The notes under the pieces: generated by a model
What the model was told of the DNA's origin: nothing
The model's database searches: none
Seen by the model: only the letters and a program-made list of their open reading frames with translations
Assembly: GCF_051106095.1 (NCBI RefSeq)
Contig: NC_135793.1
Coordinates: 8,051,001 to 8,115,000, forward strand
DNA length: 64,000 bases
Direction: 5' to 3'
Source of the DNA: Pogona vitticeps
Taxonomy: Eukaryota > Chordata > Lepidosauria > Squamata > Agamidae
Made by a program: the position numbers and the translations under genes
Shown here: positions 55,371 through 64,000 of the stretch, in pieces
How positions within the stretch are numbered: the first letter of the stretch is position 1
Layout: each line of letters starts with the position of its first letter

Positions 55371-56299
55371 ATTTAAAATTGACTAAAAAGTCAAGAAGAT
55401 TTTTTTGCCTCTTATTTTGTTGACTGCCACTATTATTTTTGTGCTGCATGCCTCTTACAGAAGTTTGAGGAGTCCAAGCTGGGCCTTCATTTTAGTAAGG
55501 TGTAGAACTTGAAAATCCATACCTTTATTACATCTGTTTCATGGAGAATCTAAAAGCCTGTTATGTCTTCCTTGGCAGTCTGCCATCACAGACTTTTTTC
55601 TTCAGCTTTTTGCAATGAACAATTCTATAGAGTATAACATTTAGTCTTTTTAACTTTATCAGAAAAACAATGGTGTAATTAACTTGCGCAGCTTAATGAG
55701 CTGAATTATAACTACTCGATTTTAAAAACTGAATTGAGAACTAGTTGAGCCTGTGTTATATGAACTGGGGGGGTAAAAATCTTGAGTCTCCCAACAACCC
55801 GCCGGTTTTCAACCATATTGCAGGGAATCGGAAGGGAAATAAAAAAGGCTGAGTTAGGATGGGCTGCCTAAAGCTACCTAGTGAAATCCACGACAGGAGG
55901 GCACCTGAAAAGCTTAATTAAATTTTGCTTGGAAGGAAATTCTTCCATGTTTCATGGGACGTAATGCAAGTTGCCACTTTAGGCAGCCATTAAGCTACAT
56001 CAGAAAGTCTTGTCTCCTTTCTTGGGGTTAAAAAGGGTGCAGGTTTCTGATCTACGATGAAACCTGAAAAATTTGAGTACTGTACAGTGTTAATAGGAGC
56101 ACCATAAGGCACCACATGGAAAATGCCCTGTGAAACGACGGATGAGGCTATCTTTTTGTATCTGTTAATAACGTAATTTGCTCACAAATAAGGAGGAAGG
56201 CGGGATAGAAATGTTTTAAATAAATAACAGATTTACAGAGAAATAAAAGTACTTTCTCCAACACCTTTCCATACGGCAATATTAACACCCGCTGCTAAC
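55371..56299. other. Intergenic, no feature seen
   Basis: No exon or repeat is recognised, apart from a GGCGGGATAGAAATGTTTTAAA tail fragment of CR1/L2 type near 56190-56225. Confidence 0.4.
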
Positions 56300-56840
56300 A
56301 CCCGCCCATGGGCTCCCGTCCCCAGTGAGCATGCGCGCCTCTGCTCGACTCCACGCCAGAGCCCCCCCCCCGCGCGCTTCCGCTTCGGGGTCTGCGTCGG
56401 GAGTCTCTCTAATGAGATCATCGTTTGGTGCCGCATCCGAGGGAAAAGGAGGGGGCAAGAGGAAGCTTTGCGCATGCCCCCCGTGCCGAAGACTACTGGA
56501 CGAGTTTCTGGCCCCGCCCCACTCCGGCGCGTGCGCAAAGGGGGAAAAATTTGAACTGGAGGGCGGTTAGGAAGAAGGGCGTGTCGACGGGGTTGTGGTG
56601 AGAGGGAAGGCGAAGGTAGGCTTTTACAGTGAGGCGAAAGGCGGGAGGCGTCGCGGGTCGAGAAAGAAGGAGGTTTTTAATTATATCAAAGGGGAAGCGG
56701 AGGCCCTTCCTCGGGGGGGCAGAGGGGGCGGTGCCTCCCTCTGAGGCTGAGGGGGCGACGCTGCCGAAAGCGGGAAGGAGCCGGTGGTTGTGTCAGGCCC
56801 CGCGAAGGGCTCGTAACGAAAAGGTTGCCTGACAGGAATC
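56300..56840 (+). promoter_or_regulatory. CENPI: GC-rich CENPI promoter and probable non-coding exon 1
   Basis: A CpG-dense stretch with an NRF1-like TGCGCATGC (56469-56477), a second GCGTGCGCAAA, a GC box (GCCCCGCCCC) and a TTTGAA (56550-56555) that matches the CHR element of cell-cycle genes. A donor GAAG|GTAGGC near 56616 could close a non-coding first exon that splices to 58938. The transcription start is inferred. Confidence 0.6.
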
Positions 56841-57518
56841 TGACTTGTGGCCCCTCAGGGCTGGCGTGGTTGTCGAGGGGCACCTTCCCCTGGTAAAGGC
56901 CGCCCGGCGGTGGAATTTGCCTCCATACGTCGCTTATTTACTCATATATTCAGAGAGAAGGAGGGAGAAGTTACGGCTTCCAATAAAGAACGCCCTGCCT
57001 TCTGCTCACTTCGCTTCTCTCGTTTTCTTTTTCCCTGTTGCCCCCCCCCACACACACAATGGGCTAGGGGTTCAAGCCGTTCGGGCCCAGCAAGATGATG
57101 CCCCGTTTTCCTGAATGGCCCAACCTCTACTGCACCTTCCTCTGATCCTTTTTTTGCCTACCATCACCTTTGGGACTCTGAACAACTAACTCTGCTGCAA
57201 ATCTCTGGTAGGACACTTCATTTTAAAAAAATGGTTTGTAGACTGTCTCAGAGGCTTATTGTCAAAGATAGTTTAAATAAATTGGCAAATTCAGAATGGT
57301 TGTTATGAACAATTGTTGTGTTTATCATCAGCTCAGTTATGGGAGACCAAACCTTTTATATTTCTTTGAGAGTTGAATCCAGTGTTTACAAGTTTTCTGT
57401 ATTATTGTCTTGTGTTTCTATATACATTGTAGGCAAGCTACAACTGAGCTTAATGCTTGATATGTCTGAACACATAATTTGCTGTGCTTTAAACTGCTTT
57501 GTTTATTGATAATTTGTG

Positions 57519-57573
57519 AGCCACTTTTGGTTCTGTAAGTGAGAGAAAAGTGGCATAGAAAATAAATAAACTA
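57519..57573 (+). mobile_element. CR1/L2 LINE tail
   Basis: GTGAGCCACTTTTGGTTCTG then GAAAAGTGGCATAGAAAATAA is a decayed CR1/L2 3' tail in CENPI intron 1. Confidence 0.55.
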
Positions 57574-57910
57574 CTGTAGGGCCATAGGTGGAGAACTTGT
57601 GGACCCCAGCGTAGGTGCTGCCTTTCTCCCCATGGGAATCCAAGATGACTCACAACAGATTTTTAAAAATCTATAAAACAAGCACAGTGTAGCGGGATGG
57701 GGGGAAAGGAAAGTGTTTAAGCTTGTAGGGAAGCAAAACTTTTTGCCCTAATGCTAAATTATGGTCTAAAGTTTTGTTGGCTGAAATCTTGTTTGTGCAG
57801 TTATACCGTGTAAAGAAAAGGATGTCATCAACCTTGCATGGCATAGCTGTCTAATAGGATTTCAACAATTATTTCCCAACTAAGCTCTTTTGTGTAAATA
57901 AGATACTGTA

Positions 57911-58280
57911 TGTATGCTCGAAGGCTTTCACAACCAGGATCTGATGGTTGTTGTGGATTTTTGGGTTCTTTAGCCGTGTTCTGTAGGTTGTTCTTCCTGA
58001 TGTTTCTCCAGTCTCTGTTGGCGGCATCTTCAGAGGACTGGAGTAGGAACTCTGTCCATGCTCTATTGCTGTTTGTTGGATAGTTGAATATTTATAGCTT
58101 TGGGAACAGTTTTTGTCTTTTTTCAGGAGATAGGGTGTTCAGGATGTTTTTTGTTGTGATAAGGAGGGAGAGATTATCTGTTGATGAGTGTCATTAGCTG
58201 GTCTTTTTTTGTGCAATGCTCATCACCCTATCTCCTGAAAAAAGACAAAAGCTTTCCCCATAGCTATAAATACTCAAATA
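57911..58280. repeat. Interspersed repeat with inverted end
   Basis: CGAAGGCTTTCACAACCAGG, ATCTGATGGTTGTTGTGG and GCATCTTCAGAGGA belong to a repeat widespread in squamates. Its part at about 58085-58143 (TTTTTTCAGGAGATAGGGTG) recurs inverted at 58208-58275 (CACCCTATCTCCTGAAAAAA). Inverted terminal segments would suit a Penelope-like element; that assignment is inference. Confidence 0.55.
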
Positions 58281-58334
58281 CTTTACTTTGTAAAGAGAAG
58301 TTCATTAGTATTCCAGAAACCTATTCTGTGCCTT

Positions 58335-58565
58335 TGAAGAGTCTGCAGTCAGTCCAAAATACCACAGTGAGAATGTTGCTGGGCTTTTGCTTAAGGAGCA
58401 CATTATTACTGCCTGCAAAGTTGCAGTACTTACCTGTTCGCTTCCAGGTACAATTCAAAGAATGGGTAATGACCCTTAAAGCCCTAATTGTCTTAGGACC
58501 AGAATATATTTGAAACTGTTGCAATACTTGTGGGTCTGTATAGTATCCAAATTATGGTACTGGTG
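58335..58565 (+). mobile_element. L2/CR1 reverse transcriptase C-terminal fragment
   Basis: It encodes LQSVQNTTVRMLLG, LQYLPVRFQVQFKEWVM and TLKALIVLGPEYI, equivalent to the LQLVQNRAARL, LHWLPVAARAQF and TYKALNGLGPGYL blocks of the L2 at 37685-39842. Much older copy. Confidence 0.75.
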
Positions 58566-58937
58566 AAAAAAAATGGTTGCACACGTCTGAAATTCCCTTC
58601 CCTACAGATGCTAAGCTGTCACCCTTTTTTCATTGCAGTTTGCTTTATGGTGACAACCTTCCTATTTAGACAGTCATAAACTTTTGCATGTTATGCAGTA
58701 TATATTTTTTATTATATTCGTTGTATTGCTTGCTAGTTACCCTGAGTGGTATATAAACACTAGAACATGTTGGGGGGGGGGAAAGAAGCAACAGATGTAT
58801 ACAGTACATCTGTGTATTCTTTTGTGTATTTTAAAATGGAACTCTTACACTTTCCCAAATATTGCTTTGTTGTGACTACTACTGTAAGCTAATTAGGTTC
58901 ACAGAGGTATTTAGGACCGTTTCCCTTCTCTTGCAGG

Positions 58938-59262
58938 TAGTTCCCCACTCAGTTTTGGCATACAGCCTGGATACTATTGAAGAGAAAGTCAATACTGACA
59001 AATGACAATAACTGGCCTTGTCTTGCACTTCTTTCCTTGGACTTGGAAAGGATGAAGAAAGGTGTAAGTGCTAAGAAGTCAAAGCAAGCCTTGCCAGTTA
59101 GTTCTAGTAAACAAACTGATCTTTCAGTTTGGACAACAAGTGTCAAAAAGAACACTGGCCACAAAAGTGCAAAAAAATATGGAGAGCAACAGAGGTCTGC
59201 ATGTGAAGAGACAGACCATTACCAAGATCCTCTTGAAGAAGCTCTGAACTATTTGGAAAAAA
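58938..59262 (+). CDS. CENPI: CENPI first coding exon (coding from 59052)
   Basis: Acceptor TCTCTTGCAG at 58937, 114 nt of 5' UTR, then 70 codons plus one base (MKKGVSAKKSKQALPVSSSK to YLEK). Donor AAAAAA|GTAAGA. The SVW and EEAL...YLEK blocks match human SAW and the YFEK end of that exon. Confidence 0.88.
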
Positions 59263-62200
59263 GTAAGAACACATGAGGACTAAATGTGCATTCCATAAGC
59301 TATGGTGGTCTCCATTTTCCCCCAGACCTCTACTTGCATCATTTGTTTATATAGCAAGAAAGATAGAAAATAACAACAGAGGGAGGAAATAGGAAAAGAA
59401 ACTTAAGTCTAAATGTAAACTTTACTCAAGTTAGTCATTTTCCATTGGAGAAAGCAGGTCATGGAAAAAAATATTTTCCAAAGTTCTGGGGGAAAGTTAT
59501 GGGAGTTGGTGTTGCAGGTCCTGCAAATTATAATCCTGTAGAGCAGGGCTGGGTCACATGATCTTTAAATTTTGAGGGCAGGGAGGAAGAAATTTTTTTT
59601 ATCAAATTCCTCTTCGAGCAATTTTGTCGTGTTTTCTTGGCATCTTAGGGTTCTTTGGGGCCCTTTACGTACCAAGAAATATATTCATTTTTTTTAAAGT
59701 ACTGTATTTTAGACCCTGGAGAAAACAAGGAAATTGTTTCAGTTTACAAAAAAAGCAATTATAAAGTGTTCCCTCCCCCCACATGTTGTGCAGGAGTGGA
59801 CACAACCCTTTAATTTCCACAGGTAGGTTTATGTGGCCTCCCAACATTCTGGAGGTTGCCAACCCCTGATGTAAAGATACTGGTTTTTCCAGTAGCGATG
59901 TATGGAAGTGAGAGCTGGACCATAAAGAAGGCTGACCGCCGAAGAATTGATGCTTTTGAATTGTGGTGCTGCAGGAGACTCTTGAGAGTCCCCTGGACTG
60001 CAAAGAGAACAAACCTATCCATTCTAAAGGAAAGCAACCCCGAGTCCTCACTGGAAGGACAAATCCTGAAGCTGAGGCTCCAATCCTTTGGCCATCTCAT
60101 GAGAAGAGAAGACTCCCTGGAAAAGAGCCTCATATTGGGAAAGTGTGAACACAAGAGAAGGGGACGACTGAGGACGAGATGGTTGGACAGTGTCATCGAA
60201 GCGACCAACATGAATTTGACCCAACTCCGGGAGGTAGTGGAGGACAGGACGGCCTGGCGTGCTCTGGTCCATGGGGTCACAAAGAGTCAGACATGACGTA
60301 ACAACTAAACAACAAGAAAAAATTACCAACATGTAGATAAGGAGCTAAGGAAGAAAAATCCCCATTGGCTGCTATACTATGGCACATCATGAAAAGGCGA
60401 AACTTACTGGAAGAGACAAAGCTGGTAAATGTTGAAGGCAGCAGGAGATAAGGAAGACCAAATATGAGATGGATTGATTCCATAAAGGAAGTTTAGTCAT
60501 TCTGGAAGTCAGTCATTCATAAGGTTGCCATGACAGAAGTGACTTGTAAGAGCACTAATTTTGTGTTGACAAACATTTTCCAGATTTCCTGTATAGTGCT
60601 CTGTCAAACATTTTGTTGAAAGCCACAGTTTTAGGATTTCTTTTGTTGCAAGATGCCCTCCCAAACTTTTACCTGTGATGAACACATATGAACTATTTGT
60701 CAATTTCTTGTGACCTTTTTTTTTCACACTTCTCAGTTTCCTCTATAAAAGGATGATCAGGAGCAATCTTACAGAATATGTTTCCTTGTAAGAAGCAACT
60801 GTTGCAGATGTACACTTTCTATAATCAACTGTTCACAGATGAAGATTGGAAGAAAACAGACAATGCCTCAGCTTTCTCATCTCTCTGATTGTTTTTTTCT
60901 TTTAGTCCTTTGCAAACAGCAAAACTTAAATTTTTCACTACATTTTTGTCGAAACAGTGGAGCCGAAAGGGCTTTTATATATCAGAACATATGAGCAAAA
61001 TAGCTTATCTGAACTGAAAATTCCCATTTAACATTAATCCCTGAATACTTCTGGTGTTTGTATAAAGTTTGTGTTACTTGCTATGGCAAATTGATGAGAT
61101 GCTGCAATATGTTTCAGCCATGTGAGCAGCCACACACCTTCCTGTGCAACTGAAATGCAACCCAGCACCTTGTCAACTAGCGGCAGTAGTTTATGCAAGC
61201 TTTCCCTGAAGACCATTAGGTTTCTAGACATTGAGACAGACTTGACCACAGAACTGTTAATCTACAAGTAAATTGATTATTATGTAAACTATCATTTATT
61301 CTGCACTTTTGTTTTTGCTCTCATGTCCTGCTTTACCTTCCTATATGTATTTTTTTATTGTTTTGTTTTACTTATAGAATAAATGTTTGGGGATTACCGA
61401 ATTTTTTGCTCTATAAGGCGCACTTTCCCACCCCCAAAATGGGGGGGGGGGTGTCTGCGTCTTATGGAGCGAATACTGTAAAACAGTGCTCCCCAGGGCC
61501 CAGTGGGGGGATGGTGGGGGGAGCCTTGGAAGGGTCCTGGAAGGCACTCCTGGACCCTTCTGAGGCTCCCCCCACCCCCGTGAGCCCAGCGGGCTGAAAT
61601 TGCCAGAATATTTTTTTCCTGTTTTCCTCTCCTAAAAATGAAGTGTGTCTTATGGAGAGGTGCATCTTATGGAATGAAAAATACGGTATATAAAGACTTC
61701 CCTACCACTAACACCTATTCCATTTTGTGGGGGTCCTATAAAAACCTCAGAACAAGCTCACATGAAAACAATGAGAAATGTTTTATGGTAGGCATGAAAA
61801 ATATTGCATTGAGAGAAAAAAAAGAAAATATATGAATAGGTGATGTGGTGCAGTTGATAAACTGCTGCACTGCAGTAAAGACTGCTCATGACCTGAGTTT
61901 GATCCTGGCAGGCTCAAGTAGCTGGCTCAAGGTAGATTCAGTCTTCCATCCTTCCAAGGTCGGTAAACTGAGTACCTAGCTTACTGAGGGGCAATGTGTA
62001 GCCTGCACGTTTGGATTTTAAACTACCCAGAGATTGCTACAAGTGCTATGGGGCTTTATATCAACAGCACAATTTTGTTTTGGAATGAACAATTTTGTTT
62101 TCTCTTGAAGGTAATGTTTCCTAATGTGATTATTATAGGTCTTGCACACCAGTAACTATGTTTAATAATAACTCCCATCTTGCAGGATAACTAAGGAATT

Positions 62201-64000
62201 GCATAGTTGTACAAATGCTATAGCACTGTGATGGGAGTTTATGGAGGGCTTTTTTCTGTAGAAGATGTTTGTGGTATAAGGTGTTGATAAGGCAAAACCA
62301 TCCTGAGGGACTGCTTATAAAAATGATAGTGTATAACAGCCTCTGTTTGTTTTTACCTTTCAGCAAAAGATCGGACACCCCTCAAGAATGAAGTTCTGCA
62401 GAAACATTTGACTACTGTGGAAAAAAATGCCCAAGAAAGAGGCTTAGCACCAGGAGAAATTGATATCTTATTAAATATAGCACTCAGTGGCAAATTTGGT
62501 ATATATTTATATTCTTGTTCCCTGCCTTCCCTTAGCACTAAACAGTCATTAAAACATTGAAATTGTCATATTTTACCTCTGCCCCATTAGCTTGTGATAG
62601 ATTTTCTGTAGTGAGTATAATCTTGTGATTTAAGCAGTATACGTCAATTTCTTCCAGCTGAAGCGATAAACAGTAGACTGCTGAAGAACTTGATTCCCAT
62701 GTCAGCAATAATGGAGGATTCTGTTGTTTCAGCTGTGTCTTGGCTCTGTGTTGGCAAATGTTCTCGCAGTACTCAGGTAATCAAGCATGGTTCATGTAGC
62801 ACGGATCTTACTAGTGATGTTTCCTGCTTATTGGTTTATGTTAGTAATTGCTAGTGCACATATTTTATATCCCTTTTGGTTGTGAACACAATCCATTAAA
62901 AATTTTTTATGACTTTGCTCTTTCTTATGGAACAATTGATTTTTTTTCTTTAGAAAGATAATCTGTTTTCTCCTGTCAGGTAACCTTTTTAAAATGGTTG
63001 ATTGCCATGTTTGACTTCATTGATCAGAAGGAAAAAGTGAATGCTCTCTATGGCTGCTTCTTCAGTTTCTTGCAAGATGAAAAACTGGTAAGATAGAAAT
63101 GAATAATACACTATTTTGAAAGAGTGAGGCTTTGCTTCTTTGAATAGGATGTAATTATCCATAATATTTGCCATAATAATATTGAGTCGACTCTTCAGCT
63201 GTCTAGAGATGTTCCTCTGCTGCTTATGCAGAATCATCTAATAAGTTACAATTGACAAGTGGGTTATTTCTTTTTTTAAATCACTGCATTTTTCCATGAG
63301 ATCTGCTGCAAAGATCACACGGTAAAATGTCATTTGGACACTAACATATCTTACAAAGTCCGTCCATTTAAATACCATCCGCTTGTAATTGGGGTGGGGT
63401 ATGGAACCTGCCCTACTAACTACTTTTGTTTAATATTTTTCTCTCCAGCTTCCCTTTGCCTGCCACGTGCTTTATTTGCTGACCAGAAGAGAGAATGGTA
63501 AGATCTTAATTGGATTCATGACACATATTAGATCCTTGCAAAATTGATCTTTTAAAAAAAATTCCCCCCACACTTGTTGTCAAAAGAGCTAGGCATTTGG
63601 TTTTATTAATGTCAGGGGCCAATTTTGCTGGTATAAAATGACTGCACAACTCATTAAGATTTGCTACCAAAAAGTATAGTTATAATTTTTCTGCAGTGTC
63701 CACAAGACATTGGTGTATTCCTGAGAAAGTGAATTTATTCACAAAAGGTCACACTGAATGTTTAGGTTTTAGTGCTCTAAATAAATGTCACCTCTCCTAT
63801 TGTGTAAAGGACCCTATAGTTCTCTCTATTCCTCCGCCCGCCCCCCAAAGTGTAATGTTATTCCTGTGTTCTAGAGTTTGGGGAGATGGTACATGTAACA
63901 TTATGGCTCTGGGTGCCTTTGTGGTTCTGAGTCTACCTACCATTTCATTTTGAACAAAGATCCTTTATTATTTTACTTAGAGTTGCCTGCAGGCTTACAC
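59052..64000 (+). CDS. CENPI: CENPI (CENP-I, Mis6/Ctf3 family), 5' part
   Basis: Coding exons 59052-59262, 62364-62498, 62658-62776, 62980-63087, 63449-63497 and 63983-end join in phase (1, 1, 0, 0, 1) to about 213 residues of a protein that has about 756 in human. The N-terminus is Lys/Ser-rich and poorly conserved. After it come the strongly conserved blocks EIDILLNIALSGKF, DSVVSAVSWLCVGKCS and IAMFDFIDQKEK, as in human. CENP-I is part of the CENP-H/I/K/M complex of the inner kinetochore network that binds CENP-A chromatin; this region begins its helical repeat fold. The start is chosen because it is the first in-frame ATG in the exon and because the following residues align. The gene continues beyond the window. 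Confidence 0.95.
59868..60318 (+). mobile_element. BovB LINE 3' end in CENPI intron 2
   Basis: The frame has VAMYGSESWTIKKADRRRID, FELWCCRRLLRVPWTAKR and ends WRALVHGVTKSQT. The DNA ends GGTCACAAAGAGTCAGACAT and CAACTAAACAACAA. The frame is long and uninterrupted, so the copy is fairly young. It is 5' truncated. Confidence 0.92.
60365..60545 (+). mobile_element. RTE-type LINE 3' fragment
   Basis: GCACATCATGAAAAGGCGAA, GTTGAAGGCAGCAGGAGA and GTCATTCATAAGGTTGCCAT match the copies at 745-1012 and 17150-17455. Confidence 0.65.
61397..61686. mobile_element. Mariner-like MITE in CENPI intron 2
   Basis: Inverted ends CCGAATTTTTTGCTCTATAA (left) and ATGGAATGAAAAATACGG (right), with TA at 61395-61396 and 61687-61688. 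GTCTTATGGAGCGAA words recur inside. No coding frame. Confidence 0.75.
61838..62090 (+). mobile_element. tRNA SINE with MIR-like body and LINE-like tail
   Basis: The A-box region GGTGCAGTTGATAAACTGCT and the B box GAGTTTGATCC precede CTTCCATCCTTCCAAGGTCG, GTAAACTGAGTACC and AAACTACCCAGAGATTGC then GCTATGGGGC, a CR1/L2-like tail. Known layout of reptile MIR-type SINEs. Not a functional tRNA gene. Confidence 0.75.
62364..62498 (+). CDS. CENPI: CENPI coding exon
   Basis: Acceptor TTACCTTTCAG, donor TTTG|GTATAT, phase 1 to 1, 45 codons (TKDRTPLKNEVLQKHL to LSGKFG). Confidence 0.95.
62658..62776 (+). CDS. CENPI: CENPI coding exon
   Basis: Acceptor TTTCTTCCAG, donor CAG|GTAATC, phase 1 to 0 (AEAINSRLLKNLIPMSAIM to CSRSTQ). 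Confidence 0.95.
62980..63087 (+). CDS. CENPI: CENPI coding exon
   Basis: Acceptor TCTCCTGTCAG, donor CTG|GTAAGA, phase 0 to 0, 36 codons (VTFLKWLIAMFDFIDQKEK to LQDEKL). Confidence 0.95.
63449..63497 (+). CDS. CENPI: CENPI coding exon
   Basis: Acceptor TTTTCTCTCCAG, donor AATG|GTAAGA, phase 0 to 1 (LPFACHVLYLLTRREN), matching human YVCHLLYLLTKKEN. Confidence 0.93.
63983..64000 (+). CDS. CENPI: CENPI coding exon, cut by window end
   Basis: With the acceptor ACTTAGAG at 63982 the split codon gives V and then ACRLT, consistent with the human VKPFRVRKL position. The AG two bases upstream would give ELPAGLH, which fits less well. Confidence 0.6.

Overview
The window comes from a reptile, most likely a squamate (lizard or snake). 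It holds BovB/RTE LINE ends, Sauria-type tRNA SINEs, CR1, L2 and L1 LINE pieces, Tigger-like and hAT MITEs, and long tetranucleotide microsatellites. This mixture is known from squamates; the species cannot be named from sequence alone.

Three genes are supported, all on the + strand. TMEM35A (NACHO) has two coding exons at 46570-46689 and 51748-52134 and looks complete. CENPI starts at 59052 and runs off the right end after six full or partial coding exons. Their order and orientation match human Xq22.1, so this is a conserved block. Upstream of them, 27697-35012 carries a multi-exon gene that I do not recognise. Twelve exons (plus one optional in-frame exon) join with consistent splice phases into about 380-393 residues. 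It has a basic, Cys-containing N-terminus, two near-identical 162-nt exons and a very acidic C-terminus. It appears to have grown by repeated duplication of small alternating exon modules.

Layout. 1-26.3 kb has no gene that I can support; it contains LINE and SINE fragments, Tigger-like MITEs, one large foldback and many microsatellites. 26.4-36.6 kb is the modular gene with its diverged flanking duplicate and two copies of a likely 3' terminal exon. 36.9-45.9 kb is repeat-rich (a hAT element, an internally deleted L2 LINE, SINEs). 46.3-53.1 kb is TMEM35A, whose 5-kb intron holds a hAT element with BovB sequence inside it. 53.1-56.3 kb is intergenic with a probable solo LTR fossil. 56.3-64 kb is the GC-rich CENPI promoter and the 5' part of CENPI, with BovB, mariner-like and SINE copies in its introns.

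TMEM35A (an ER chaperone for nicotinic receptors) and CENPI (an inner kinetochore protein) are neighbours by synteny and have no known shared pathway. The modular gene is the main candidate for something undescribed.
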